Source of the DNA: Coriobacteriaceae bacterium
GTDB taxonomy: Bacteria; Actinomycetota; Coriobacteriia; Coriobacteriales; Coriobacteriaceae
Assembly (NCBI GenBank): GCA_025757745.1
Contig: CP107217.1
Location: 1,736,001 to 1,800,000 of the forward strand
Direction of reading: 5' to 3'
DNA: 64,000 nt
Every line of letters begins with the position of its first letter. Position 1 is the first letter of the stretch. Positions 1 to 7,470 of the stretch are shown here, piece by piece. The translations under genes were made by a program, and so were the position numbers. The notes under the pieces were generated by a model that had not been told where the DNA came from, did no database searches, and saw only the letters and a list, made by a program, of their open reading frames with translations.

Positions 1-505
1 CGGGCTTAAGTCCCGCGCTCGCGGGTGCAGGGGCTACGCCCAAACACCAAAAACGTAACGCCGTGCTCGAAGCGTTTCCGGACGTCAGCGTAATCTCAAA
101 TCCCGTTCGTCAACTCATGGGCAAGCCACCTGAGACTACTCATTTCTCCTACTGGCAATGAAGACCTGCGACCTGCAGTTTTGCAAACTGCTTGAAAGCC
201 ACCTGCATTGATTCACTTCCTATTGCAGCTGGCGACTTGGACGCGAAAAGGCATTTGAGTTTCAAAACGGGCGTTTTCGGCGCTATCGAGCCTCCAAAGG
301 CATCCCGCCGCGCCCTTTGGGACAAAAACAAAAACTCAAAGCCCTGAGTTCGAAAATAGTTTTTGGAGTTGTCCCGACTTTTGTCCCCGAAGCCGACGAA
401 ACGCGACAGGGTGTCACCTGGCGGCACTCAATTCGAGACGGCACCGAAAACTGGATGCAAGCGGAATGACGGGACGGCAGAACCGAAGCCATCGAGTGGG
501 GATAG
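1..505. other. Left edge, no gene recognised
   Basis: No reading frame here resembles a known protein; the short open frames overlap each other and lack convincing ribosome binding sites. A perfect 7-bp-arm palindrome lies at 175-191 (GCAGTTT, TGC loop, AAACTGC). The region lies downstream of the rplX terminator, where many bacteria would continue with rplE, rpsN and rpsH. Confidence 0.6.
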
Positions 506-535
506 AAAAAAGCCCGGGTGCCGTGGCATCCGGGC
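506..535 (-). terminator. Intrinsic terminator after rplX
   Basis: On the minus strand an 11-bp stem with one wobble (GCCCGGATGCC paired with GGCACCCGGGC, 2-nt loop) is followed directly by TTTTTT. It begins about 30 bp after the rplX stop codon and should end the S10-type operon. Confidence 0.88.
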
Positions 536-565
536 CTTTACTAGCAACTTGATGTTGCGGGCAGC

Positions 566-871
566 TTAGAACTTGTGGCCGCACTTCTTGCAGACGCGCA
601 GCTTGTTCTTGCCGTCCTTCTCGTGACCGACGCGGGTAACCTTACCGCACTCGGGGCAAACGAGATTGACGTTGGAGGCATCGATGGGAGCCTCCTGCGA
701 AACGATGCCGCCCTGCTGGTTGGCAGCGTTGGGCTTGACGGCCTTCTTGACGACCGAAACGCCCTCGACAACAACCTTGTTCTCGGCGGGGAGAGCACGC
801 AGGATAACGCCCTGCTTGCCGCGATCCTTACCAGAAAGAACCTGGACCTTATCGCCCTTCTTGATATACAT
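566..871 (-). CDS. rplX: 50S ribosomal protein L24
   Basis: Protein of 101 residues that nucleates 50S assembly by binding 23S rRNA. The N-terminal KOW segment (about residues 4-30, MYIKKGDKVQVLSG) is typical. The C-terminus carries four cysteines in two pairs (CPEC at 72-75, CKKC at 94-97), a zinc-ribbon-like form of L24. It is the last gene of this operon, 13 bp after rplN. Identity is certain; zinc binding is inferred from the cysteine pairs. Confidence 0.97.
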   Translation of the reverse strand: MYIKKGDKVQVLSGKDRGKQGVILRALPAENKVVVEGVSVVKKAVKPNAANQQGGIVSQEAPIDASNVNLVCPECGKVTRVGHEKDGKNKLRVCKKCGHKF

Positions 872-884
872 ATATCTCCCCTAA

Positions 885-1253
885 CTACAGGGTCTCGGGA
901 GCGAGCGAGACGATCTTCATGTACTTCTTGTCACGAAGCTCGCGAGCGACGGGCCCGAAGATACGGGTGCCGACGGGCGAACCATCGTTGTTGATGACAA
1001 CGCAGGCGTTCTCATCAAAGCGAATGTAGGAGCCATCCTTGCGGCGGATCTCCTTAACGGTGCGAACGACGACGCAACGGACAACGTCCTTCTTCTTGAC
1101 GTTGGCGCCAGGGGTAGCCTCCTGGACAGCACCGATGAACACATCGCCGATGCCTGCATAACGACGCTTGGAACCGCCAAGCACCTTGATGCAGCGAATC
1201 TTGCGAGCGCCGGAGTTGTCGGCGACGTTCAGCATGGTTTGCATCTGAATCAT
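885..1253 (-). CDS. rplN: 50S ribosomal protein L14
   Basis: Protein of 122 residues, the normal length for L14, starting MIQMQTMLNVADNSGARK, which is the family signature. It binds 23S rRNA at the subunit interface and contacts L19. It lies between rpsQ and rplX. The 118-bp gap upstream (1254-1371) is unusually wide for this operon and contains an inverted repeat, GTATGC...GCATAC, near 1314-1332. That could be an internal regulatory structure. Confidence 0.97.
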   Translation of the reverse strand: MIQMQTMLNVADNSGARKIRCIKVLGGSKRRYAGIGDVFIGAVQEATPGANVKKKDVVRCVVVRTVKEIRRKDGSYIRFDENACVVINNDGSPVGTRIFGPVARELRDKKYMKIVSLAPETL

Positions 1254-1371
1254 GGTAGATGTTCCTCCGAACTAAGAACCGAAGAGAGGTGCGCAGTCTT
1301 TATACGGCCCGTGGTATGCAAGCCAGGCATACGCACATCTTCGGAAACGTACAAGTCGTAAGAGCGACTGC

Positions 1372-1632
1372 TTATTTAGCGCGCTCGACGACCTCGATGA
1401 GGCGCCAACGCTTCATCTTGGACATAGGACGGGTCTCCATAACGCGGACGGTGTCGCCCACGCCAGCCGTGCACTCCTCGTCGTGAGCGTGCAGCTTCTT
1501 GGAGCTGGTCATCATCTTGCCGTACTTGGGGTGACGCTTGCGCTCGGTGATGGTGACAACAATGGTCTTGGCACCAGAGACGGAGGTAACGACACCCGTA
1601 CGGACCTTACGCGAGTTACGCGAATCAGTCAT
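1372..1632 (-). CDS. rpsQ: 30S ribosomal protein S17
   Basis: Protein of 86 residues, a primary 16S rRNA binder of the 30S subunit. The family core is visible: RTGVVTS at the start, then KTIVVTI, the HPKYGK stretch, DTVRVMETRPMSK and KRW. Start and length fit the family. It follows rpmC by 16 bp in the order rplP-rpmC-rpsQ-rplN, which is near-universal in bacteria. Confidence 0.97.
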   Translation of the reverse strand: MTDSRNSRKVRTGVVTSVSGAKTIVVTITERKRHPKYGKMMTSSKKLHAHDEECTAGVGDTVRVMETRPMSKMKRWRLIEVVERAK

Positions 1633-1648
1633 GTTCTCTCCTTAGGTC

Positions 1649-1864
1649 CTACTCGGCGACAGCGGACTTCTCCGCTGCGATCTCGCGGGCGCGCTGCTCC
1701 GTGAGGACGCGAGCGATGTCCTTCTTCACGGTGTTGACGCGAGCGGTGTTGTCCAGCTGGCTGGTGGCCATCTGGAAACGAAGGTTAAAGAGCTCGGCGC
1801 GCATTTCCTTCAGCTTCTCAACGAGCTGAGCGTCCGAGAGCTCACGAATCTCTGCGGGCTTCAT
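1649..1864 (-). CDS. rpmC: 50S ribosomal protein L29
   Basis: Protein of 71 residues, all-helical, located near the exit tunnel where SRP and trigger factor dock. The conserved pieces are MKPAEIRELSDAQL and ELFNLRFQMATSQLDN. The start codon shares one base with the rplP stop (TAATG), consistent with translational coupling. Confidence 0.96.
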   Translation of the reverse strand: MKPAEIRELSDAQLVEKLKEMRAELFNLRFQMATSQLDNTARVNTVKKDIARVLTEQRAREIAAEKSAVAE

Positions 1865-2367
1865 TAGTTCTCCTCCTTGGCGGCGGCGGCGTCCTCAGCA
1901 GCCCACTTGGCCTCGAGAGCGGCCTCCTCAGCCATCTCCTTCTCGATGCGCTGCTCAGCGTTCTTAGCAGCAACAATCTTGGTCTTGATGGGAAGCTTGT
2001 GCTGTGCAAGACGCAGAGCCTCGCGAGCGACCTCCTCGGGCACGCCCTTGACCTCGAACATGATGCGGCCGGGCTTGACGACGGCCACCCACTCCTCGGG
2101 GTTACCCTTACCAGAACCCATGCGAGTCTCGGCAGGCTTCTTGGTGATGGGCTTATCGGGGAAGATCGTGATGTAGACACGACCGCCACGCTTCATGTAG
2201 CGGGTCATGGCAATACGAGCGGCCTCGATCTGACGGTTGGTGATCCAATGGGCCTCGAGAGCCTGGATACCAAACTCGCCGAAATGCAGCTCGGTATTAC
2301 CCTTGGCCTGGCCCTTCATGGAGCCACGCTGCACCTTGCGGTGAAGAATACGCTTAGGGGCAAGCAC
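1864..2367 (-). CDS. rplP: 50S ribosomal protein L16, C-terminally extended
   Basis: Protein of 167 residues. L16 organises the A-site region of the 50S subunit. The first ~140 residues match the family (MLAPKRILHRK, RGGRVYITIFPDKP, GSGKGNPEEWVAVVKPG). The last ~25 residues form an alanine/glutamate-rich tail absent from most L16 proteins of 137-144 residues. Its stop overlaps the rpmC start, and its start overlaps the rpsC end by one base. Confidence 0.96.
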   Translation of the reverse strand: MLAPKRILHRKVQRGSMKGQAKGNTELHFGEFGIQALEAHWITNRQIEAARIAMTRYMKRGGRVYITIFPDKPITKKPAETRMGSGKGNPEEWVAVVKPGRIMFEVKGVPEEVAREALRLAQHKLPIKTKIVAAKNAEQRIEKEMAEEAALEAKWAAEDAAAAKEEN

Positions 2368-3077
2368 TACTGACCCCTCCTCTCGGAGTTACGACGACGA
2401 GGACGGGAAGAGCCCTCGAGTGCAGGGTTGGGAACAGGCTGGCCCGGGAGCTTCTCGCCCAGGTAGATCCAGACCTTCACGCCGCAAGCGCCCATGGTGG
2501 TGCTGGCGACAGCCGTGCCGTAGTCGATCTTGGCACGGAGGGTGTGCAGAGGCACGCGACCCTCGCGGTACCACTCACGACGGCCCATCTCGGCACCGCC
2601 GAGACGACCGGAGCACTGGATACGGATGCCCTTAGCGCCGGCCTTGCGGGCAGACTGGACAGCCTTGCGCATAGCGCGACGGAAGGCAACGCGGCCCTCG
2701 AGCTGCTCGGCGATAGACTGAGCAACGAGGTTGGCGTCGAGCTCGGGGCGCTTGATCTCGACAACGTCGACGGAGAGCTGGCCCTTGGAGACGCCAGCGA
2801 CCTTCTCGAGCTCGGTGCGGAGGGTATCGATCTCGGCACCCTTCTTACCGATGACAACGCCGGGGCGAGCGGTGAGGATGATGACCTTCACCTTGTCGCC
2901 AGCGCGCTCGATCTCGACGCGGGAGACAGCTGCGCGGGAAAGACGCTTCTCGAGGTACTTGCGGATCTCGAGATCGTTACCGAGGGTCTTAGCGTAATCC
3001 TTCTCTGCGAACCAGCGGGAGCGCCAGTTCTCGGTGATGCCAAGACGGAAGCCGGTGGGGTAGACTTTCTGACCCAT
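2367..3077 (-). CDS. rpsC: 30S ribosomal protein S3
   Basis: Protein of 236 residues at the mRNA entry of the 30S subunit. The N-terminal MGQKVYPTGFRLG and the type II KH motif GVVIGKKG (residues 73-80) are diagnostic, and the C-terminal S3 domain contains GRLGGAEM and REWYREGRVPLHTLRA. The basic C-terminus (SSRPRRRNSERRGQ) is typical of actinobacteria. It lies 6 bp after rplV. Confidence 0.97.
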   Translation of the reverse strand: MGQKVYPTGFRLGITENWRSRWFAEKDYAKTLGNDLEIRKYLEKRLSRAAVSRVEIERAGDKVKVIILTARPGVVIGKKGAEIDTLRTELEKVAGVSKGQLSVDVVEIKRPELDANLVAQSIAEQLEGRVAFRRAMRKAVQSARKAGAKGIRIQCSGRLGGAEMGRREWYREGRVPLHTLRAKIDYGTAVASTTMGACGVKVWIYLGEKLPGQPVPNPALEGSSRPRRRNSERRGQ

Positions 3078-3083
3078 ACAGCT

Positions 3084-3455
3084 TTACGCCTCCTTTCGAG
3101 GAGCAACGACGACGGTGATGTGGGAAGTACGCTTCAGAATGCGAGAAGCGGAACCCTTGGCGCGGGGACGGATGCGCTTAAGCGTCGGACCCTCGTCAAC
3201 ATAGGCAGCGGCGACAACCAGGTTGTCGGCACGCAGACCGTTGTTGTTCTCGGCGTTCGCAACGGCGGAACGGAGAACCTTCTCGACATCCACGGCGACG
3301 GCGCGGTCGCAGAAGTGGAGGATGTCGAAGGCCTGAGCGACAGGCTTGCGGCGGATCAGATCGACCACCAGGCGGGCCTTGCTGGGGGAAACACGCACGT
3401 ACTTAGCGACGGCGCGAACCTCGGTGGCCTCAGTTTCAATAGACTTAGTTGCCAT
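3084..3455 (-). CDS. rplV: 50S ribosomal protein L22
   Basis: Protein of 123 residues. L22 lines the nascent peptide exit tunnel, and its beta hairpin is a site of macrolide resistance. The core RAVAKYVRVSPSKARLVVDLIR and the C-terminal RIRPRAKGSASRILKRTSHI hairpin are clear. The alternative start a few residues downstream cannot be excluded, but 123 residues fits the family. It is in normal operon order between rpsS and rpsC. Confidence 0.96.
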   Translation of the reverse strand: MATKSIETEATEVRAVAKYVRVSPSKARLVVDLIRRKPVAQAFDILHFCDRAVAVDVEKVLRSAVANAENNNGLRADNLVVAAAYVDEGPTLKRIRPRAKGSASRILKRTSHITVVVAPRKEA

Positions 3456-3469
3456 TTACGGTTAACCCC

Positions 3470-3730
3470 CTATTTGGCCTTGTGGCCACGGAACGTACGA
3501 GTCGGCGCGAACTCGCCGAGCTTGTGACCAACCATGGACTCGGTAACATACACGGGCACATGCTTGCGGCCGTCGTGGACGGCGATGGTGTGACCAACCA
3601 TCTCGGGGAAGATGGTGGACGCGCGGGACCAGGTCTTCACGACGTCCTTCTTGCCAGCCTCGTTCATCGCGGTGATACGCGAGAGAAGGCGAGTCTCCAC
3701 GAACGGGCCCTTTTTGAGACTTCTGCTCAT
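3470..3730 (-). CDS. rpsS: 30S ribosomal protein S19
   Basis: Protein of 86 residues, forming a complex with S13 in the head of the 30S subunit. It begins MSRSLKKGPFVE and contains KTWSRASTIFPEMVGHTIAVHDG and the ending FAPTRTFRGH, all family hallmarks. It lies 32 bp after rplB and 14 bp before rplV. Confidence 0.97.
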   Translation of the reverse strand: MSRSLKKGPFVETRLLSRITAMNEAGKKDVVKTWSRASTIFPEMVGHTIAVHDGRKHVPVYVTESMVGHKLGEFAPTRTFRGHKAK

Positions 3731-3762
3731 AAGTGCTTTCTCCTAAAACTCGGTATCCGAAA

Positions 3763-4593
3763 TTACTTCTTACGGCGACGAATGATGTGCTGGTTCGAGA
3801 CCTTCTTCTTCTTGCGCGTACGAAGGCCCTTCGTCGGCTTACCCCAGGGGGTAACAGAGGGACGACCAGAGGTGTGGTTCTTGCCCTCGCCACCGCCGTG
3901 CGGGTGGTCGACAGGGTTCATGACGGTACCGCGGACGGTCGGGCGCACGTTCATGTGACGCTTACGGCCGGCCTTGCCGATGACGATGTTGGCGTGATCG
4001 GCGTTGCCGACCTCACCGACGGTGGCGCGGCAGGTAACGAGGATGCGACGCATCTCGGAGGAAGGCATACGGACGATGGCGTACTTGCCCTCCTTACCCA
4101 TCAGCTGGCAGGAGTTACCGGCGGAACGGGCGATAGCGGCGCCCTTGCCCGGCTGGAACTCAACGGCGTGGATGAGCGTACCGACGGGGATGTCGGCGAG
4201 GGGCAGAGCGTTGCCCGGCTTGATGTCGGCGTCAGAACCGGACATGATGGTCTGACCGACCTCGAGGCCCTTGGGGGCCAGGATGTAGCGCTTCTCACCG
4301 TCAGCGTAGTGCAGCAGAGCGATGCGAGCGGAACGGTTCGGATCGTACTCGATCGTGGCAACCTTGGCGGGCACGCCGTCCTTGTTGCGCTTGAAGTCGA
4401 TCACGCGGTAACGACGCTTCACGCCGCCGCCCTGGTGGCGGGTGGTGATGCGGCCGTTGTTGTTACGACCGGCCTTCTTGGGCAGGGGCTCGAGAAGAGA
4501 CTTCTCGGGCTTGGTGCAGGTGATCTCGGAGAAATCGGAGATCGTCTGCCAACGCCTACCAGCGGAGGTCGGCTTAAGGTGCTTTACAGCCAT
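3763..4593 (-). CDS. rplB: 50S ribosomal protein L2
   Basis: Protein of 276 residues that supports subunit joining and peptidyl transfer. MAVKHLKPTSAGRRW opens it, and the peptidyl-transferase-proximal segment MNPVDHPHGGGEGK is near the C-terminus. The start was placed at the ATG preceded by GAAAGGGA; an upstream in-frame extension is possible but has no family similarity. Upstream lies an unusual 179-bp gap to rplW holding two hairpins and a 24-bp element shared with other operons. Confidence 0.97.
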   Translation of the reverse strand: MAVKHLKPTSAGRRWQTISDFSEITCTKPEKSLLEPLPKKAGRNNNGRITTRHQGGGVKRRYRVIDFKRNKDGVPAKVATIEYDPNRSARIALLHYADGEKRYILAPKGLEVGQTIMSGSDADIKPGNALPLADIPVGTLIHAVEFQPGKGAAIARSAGNSCQLMGKEGKYAIVRMPSSEMRRILVTCRATVGEVGNADHANIVIGKAGRKRHMNVRPTVRGTVMNPVDHPHGGGEGKNHTSGRPSVTPWGKPTKGLRTRKKKKVSNQHIIRRRKK

Positions 4594-4673
4594 TACAATC
4601 CCTTTCAATAGGAATCCGTTAGCCATCGCAGACAGGGATTCGAGGTTCTGCCTCGGGTGCGATGACACCGGAC

Positions 4674-4697
4674 GTATACACGGTTCCGGGCGTGTCC
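4674..4697 (-). promoter_or_regulatory. 24-bp element (copy 1), rplW-rplB gap
   Basis: Plus strand reads GTATACACGG, four bases, then GGCGTGTCC. The same 24-bp arrangement recurs at 6539-6562, 23814-23837 and 62846-62869. Here it also forms one side of a 12-bp stem (4685-4717), and a second perfect hairpin follows at 4719-4754 (GAGCTC, then CCTCCC paired with GGGAGG). The whole 4594-4772 gap holds no gene. Confidence 0.6.
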
Positions 4698-4772
4698 ATT
4701 TTATACGCCCGAAACCTTGAGCTCTCGCCTCCCCTATTTGGGAGGCATGAGCTCACTCAACAGCAGCGAGTC

Positions 4773-5060
4773 TTAGGCCTGGTTGCCAAAGACCTCGATG
4801 GTGTCGCCCTCGGCCAGCGTGACGATGGCCTTCTTCCAAGAACGGGTCTTGCCGGCGACATAGCGCACGCGCTTGGTCTTGGGCTTGACCGTCAGGGTGT
4901 TCACGCGAACGACCTTGACGCCGAAGATCTCCTCGACAGCGTCCTTGATCTGATACTTGTTAGCATCCTTGGCGACCTCGAACGTGTACTTGTTCAGCTC
5001 CATGCCGGAGAAGGAACGCTCGGACACGATCGGACGGATGATGATCTCGTGGGCGGTCAT
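4773..5060 (-). CDS. rplW: 50S ribosomal protein L23
   Basis: Protein of 95 residues at the tunnel exit, the docking site for trigger factor and SRP. The opening MTAHEIIIRPIVSERSF and the internal KYTFEV and RVNTLTVKPKTKR segments identify it. It abuts rplD exactly (stop and start adjacent) and is followed by the wide rplW-rplB gap. Confidence 0.97.
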   Translation of the reverse strand: MTAHEIIIRPIVSERSFSGMELNKYTFEVAKDANKYQIKDAVEEIFGVKVVRVNTLTVKPKTKRVRYVAGKTRSWKKAIVTLAEGDTIEVFGNQA

Positions 5061-5687
5061 TTATGCAAGCACCTCCCCGAAGTGAGCGGCGATGTCGGCG
5101 GGCATCAGCACGGCGTTGTTGTTGACGAGATCGTAGGTGTTGGCCTCGTCGGCAGTGATGATGAACGTCTTGGGAATGTTGCGGAACGACAGGTAGGCGT
5201 TGACGTCCTCATCGCGAACGATGATGGTCAGACGCTTGCCCTCAAGGCCGAGAGCCTTGAGCATGGCGACGGCAGCCTTGGTGGAAGGCTTCTCGAAGCC
5301 GTAGTCGTCGACGAGCACGAGCTCGCCATCGGCCAGCTTGGCGGACAGCGCGGAGCGCATAGCCAGCTTGACCTCCTTGTTGTTCATACGCTTAGCGTAG
5401 GAACGGGGCTTGGGGGCGAAGACAACGCCACCGTGACGCCACTGGGCAGCACGGATGGAACCCTGGCGGGCACGGCCGGTGCCCTTCTGACGCCAAGGCT
5501 TCTTGCCGCCACCGGAAACCTCAGAGCGGCCCTTAGCGGACTGGGTGCCCTGACGCCAAGAGGCCATCTGGCACTTGACGATGTGGTGCATAACGTGGAT
5601 GTTCGGCTCGATGCCGTACACCTCAGCGGCGAGCTCGGCCTCGGCGACCTTCTTGCCCTCGCTGTTCTTTACTTCAAACTTTGCCAT
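5061..5687 (-). CDS. rplD: 50S ribosomal protein L4
   Basis: Protein of 208 residues. L4 lines the exit tunnel, and in enterobacteria it represses its own S10 operon. Visible signatures are GTQSAKGRSEVSGGGKKPWRQKGTG followed by RARQGSIRAAQWRHGGVVFAP, the extended tunnel loop. A structured leader upstream of rplC (6375-6426) could be its regulatory target, but this is only an inference. Confidence 0.97.
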   Translation of the reverse strand: MAKFEVKNSEGKKVAEAELAAEVYGIEPNIHVMHHIVKCQMASWRQGTQSAKGRSEVSGGGKKPWRQKGTGRARQGSIRAAQWRHGGVVFAPKPRSYAKRMNNKEVKLAMRSALSAKLADGELVLVDDYGFEKPSTKAAVAMLKALGLEGKRLTIIVRDEDVNAYLSFRNIPKTFIITADEANTYDLVNNNAVLMPADIAAHFGEVLA

Positions 5688-5733
5688 TTAAGTGTTCTCC
5701 TTGGTATGACGCTGGGCTAAATGGGCTGGGCCC

Positions 5734-6345
5734 TTAGGCCATACGGATGGCGACGAGACCATTCTTGGCACCCGGGACAGCGCCCTTGACCAAGATGAGG
5801 TTCTGCTCGGCATCGATGCGGACAACGGAAAGGTTCTTGACGGTAACGCGCTCGTTACCCATGTGACCGGCCATCTTGACGCCCTTGAGGACGCGCGCAG
5901 GATAGGCGCACTGACCGATAGAACCGGGGTGACGCTGGAAGTGAGAACCATGCGTCATAGGACCGCGGCGCTGACCCCAGCGCTTGATGCGACCCTGGAA
6001 GCCCTTACCCTTGGAGGTACCGATGACGTCGACCTTCTCGACATCAGCGAAATCAGCGACGGTGACGACCTCGCCGACCTTGTGCTCCTCGCCGTTCTCG
6101 ACGCGGACCTCACGAAGGAAGCGGACAGGCTCGACGCCAGCCTTGGCGAAGTGACCAGCCATGGGCTTGTTCACGTTCTTGGCCTTGATGTCGCCGAAAC
6201 CGATCTGGACGGCGTCATAGCCGTCGGTTGCCTGAGTTTTAACCTGCGAGACAGCGCAGGGGCCAGCCTGGATGACCGTGACGGGAACGACGTTATCGTC
6301 CTCGTCCCAAACCTGGGTCATGCCAATCTTGCGGCCGAGAATCAT
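5734..6345 (-). CDS. rplC: 50S ribosomal protein L3
   Basis: Protein of 203 residues that starts 50S assembly. MILGRKIGMTQVWDEDDNVV opens it, and the GSIGQCAYPARVLKG and MAGHMGNERVTVKN segments are typical. An in-frame TTG nine bases upstream is an alternative start; neither has a strong Shine-Dalgarno sequence. It is the first gene of the operon here: rpsJ, which usually precedes it, is instead behind fusA at 20278. Confidence 0.96.
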   Translation of the reverse strand: MILGRKIGMTQVWDEDDNVVPVTVIQAGPCAVSQVKTQATDGYDAVQIGFGDIKAKNVNKPMAGHFAKAGVEPVRFLREVRVENGEEHKVGEVVTVADFADVEKVDVIGTSKGKGFQGRIKRWGQRRGPMTHGSHFQRHPGSIGQCAYPARVLKGVKMAGHMGNERVTVKNLSVVRIDAEQNLILVKGAVPGAKNGLVAIRMA

Positions 6346-6374
6346 GCTGATCAAGATATGATCCCAACTCTCGC

Positions 6375-6426
6375 GTGGTCTTGGGACAATGCGTACACCA
6401 CCGAGCGTACGCCCCTAGAGGACCAC
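6375..6426 (-). promoter_or_regulatory. Structured leader upstream of rplC
   Basis: On the minus strand GTGGTC and GACCAC close a stem around an inner hairpin GGCGTAC/GTACGC. It lies 30-80 bp upstream of rplC. The position suggests an S10-type autoregulatory leader, but no match to a known L4 site can be shown by eye. Confidence 0.45.
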
Positions 6427-6538
6427 TACTTACACGACGTGCTCCCCAGCCTTGTATTTCGCCCGGACTACCTGACAACCCTATTAAGCAGGCATTTTGT
6501 CCAGCCAGAATACTCCCCTGGTTTCACACAGCTGTTTA

Positions 6539-6562
6539 GTATACACGGCTGCGGGCGTATCC
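6539..6562 (-). promoter_or_regulatory. 24-bp element (copy 2), upstream of rplC
   Basis: Plus strand GTATACACGG then CTGC then GGGCGTATCC. It matches copies at 4674, 23814 and 62846 at most positions. It lies between fold-back element E1 and rplC, the same order seen at the rpsL operon. Confidence 0.6.
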
Positions 6563-6615
6563 ATCGAGATTCATATTTCACTCACATTGTTTACGCAGGT
6601 AAAGTGCGTGGATGG

Positions 6616-6766
6616 CTCCCGAGCACGGCGGAGGGCCGGAGAAATATATTAAGGTCCCTGCTCTACAGTCCTGCGCAAGACGGAGAGCACATTAAGTGCT
6701 CTCCTTTGCGTGCGGAACTCGCGATGACCTTAATATATTTCTCCGGCCCTCCGCCGTGCTCGGGAG
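6616..6766. repeat. Fold-back element E1 (perfect 40-bp arms)
   Basis: Arms 6616-6655 and 6727-6766 are perfectly complementary over 40 bp. The 71-bp centre contains a second hairpin, GGAGAGCAC, ATTAA loop, GTGCTCTCC, flanked by GTCCTG on the left and GTGCGGAACTCGCGA on the right. The same centre occurs in E2 (23898-24035) and E3 (34857-35060) with different arms. It sits 39 bp after the histidine phosphatase gene and about 270 bp upstream of rplC. Confidence 0.9.
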
Positions 6767-6804
6767 ACGACACGTTGATGTCTGCTTAACTCTGCTCGCT
6801 CAGG

Positions 6805-7431
6805 CTAATGACTTTGTTGGGGGTCCACTATTTGCTGGAGGGTGAACTTGCATTGCATTGGCTCGCCCTCTACTTGTGGCTCCGCCTCATCAAAATCGAA
6901 AATCATAATGGCGCAGTTGGGGAGTTTTGTTGGGAGCTCGAAGCCCTCTGGGGCTGCAGCTTTGATGAATTGGCGGCTGGCGCTGCCGTGGCTTACTGCT
7001 AGAAGGGTTTCGATGCCCTCAGAGCCCATGAGATTGGTGAGGGTGCCCACCATGCGCTCCTGCAGGGCATGGCTTCCTTCTCCGCCAAATGGGATCAGGT
7101 CCTCGCCGGGGTCCCAGACGTCGGTGGGTAGGGCGTCGTGGGGGCCTTCTTCGAAGGTGCCGTAGCTGCGCTCGATGATGCCTTCGCAGGGCTCGACTGC
7201 TGCATCCCGGCCGAGGAGTTCGGTTGCGACGAGACTTGCCGTGTCCATGGCTCGGCCTAAGGGCGAAGAGACCACTTTGTCGGGGACGACGCCGTGGGCT
7301 TTGAGCCATGCGGCTGCCGCCTGTGCCTGATGACGACCTAAATCGGTGAGCGGTGAATCGCAGCGGCCCTGGACCAGCTTTTTGACGTTGAATTCCGTCT
7401 GGCCGTGGCGGAGTAGATATAGACGCTTCAT
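6805..7431 (-). CDS. Histidine phosphatase family protein
   Basis: Protein of 208 residues of the phosphoglycerate mutase/phosphatase superfamily, cytoplasmic. The catalytic RHGQTEFN motif is at residues 8-15 (His9 would carry the phosphate). Further hallmarks are SSPLGRAMDTA and the second catalytic histidine in VSHGSASRQF. The substrate cannot be read from the sequence; cofactor-dependent mutase, alpha-ribazole phosphatase or a broad phosphatase are all possible. E1 lies directly behind its stop codon. Confidence 0.88.
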   Translation of the reverse strand: MKRLYLLRHGQTEFNVKKLVQGRCDSPLTDLGRHQAQAAAAWLKAHGVVPDKVVSSPLGRAMDTASLVATELLGRDAAVEPCEGIIERSYGTFEEGPHDALPTDVWDPGEDLIPFGGEGSHALQERMVGTLTNLMGSEGIETLLAVSHGSASRQFIKAAAPEGFELPTKLPNCAIMIFDFDEAEPQVEGEPMQCKFTLQQIVDPQQSH

Positions 7432-7470
7432 GCTCTCCCCTTCTGTATAACTTGCTTTACCGGCGCAGCC

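Larger units (their letters stand above)
6355..6804. other. Leader and upstream region of the rplC operon
   Basis: A 450-bp region without genes. Nearest rplC is a leader that can fold (6375-6426: outer stem GTGGTC/GACCAC enclosing GCGTAC...GTACGC on the minus strand). The 24-bp shared element is at 6539-6562 and fold-back element E1 at 6616-6766. No consensus -35/-10 pair is obvious; weak -10 candidates (TTAATA near 6484, TATTCT near 6506) exist on the minus strand. Confidence 0.6.

Noticed and set aside
149..492. Small genes at the left edge
   Set aside because: Several short frames overlap in different frames and strands without ribosome binding sites or recognisable products.
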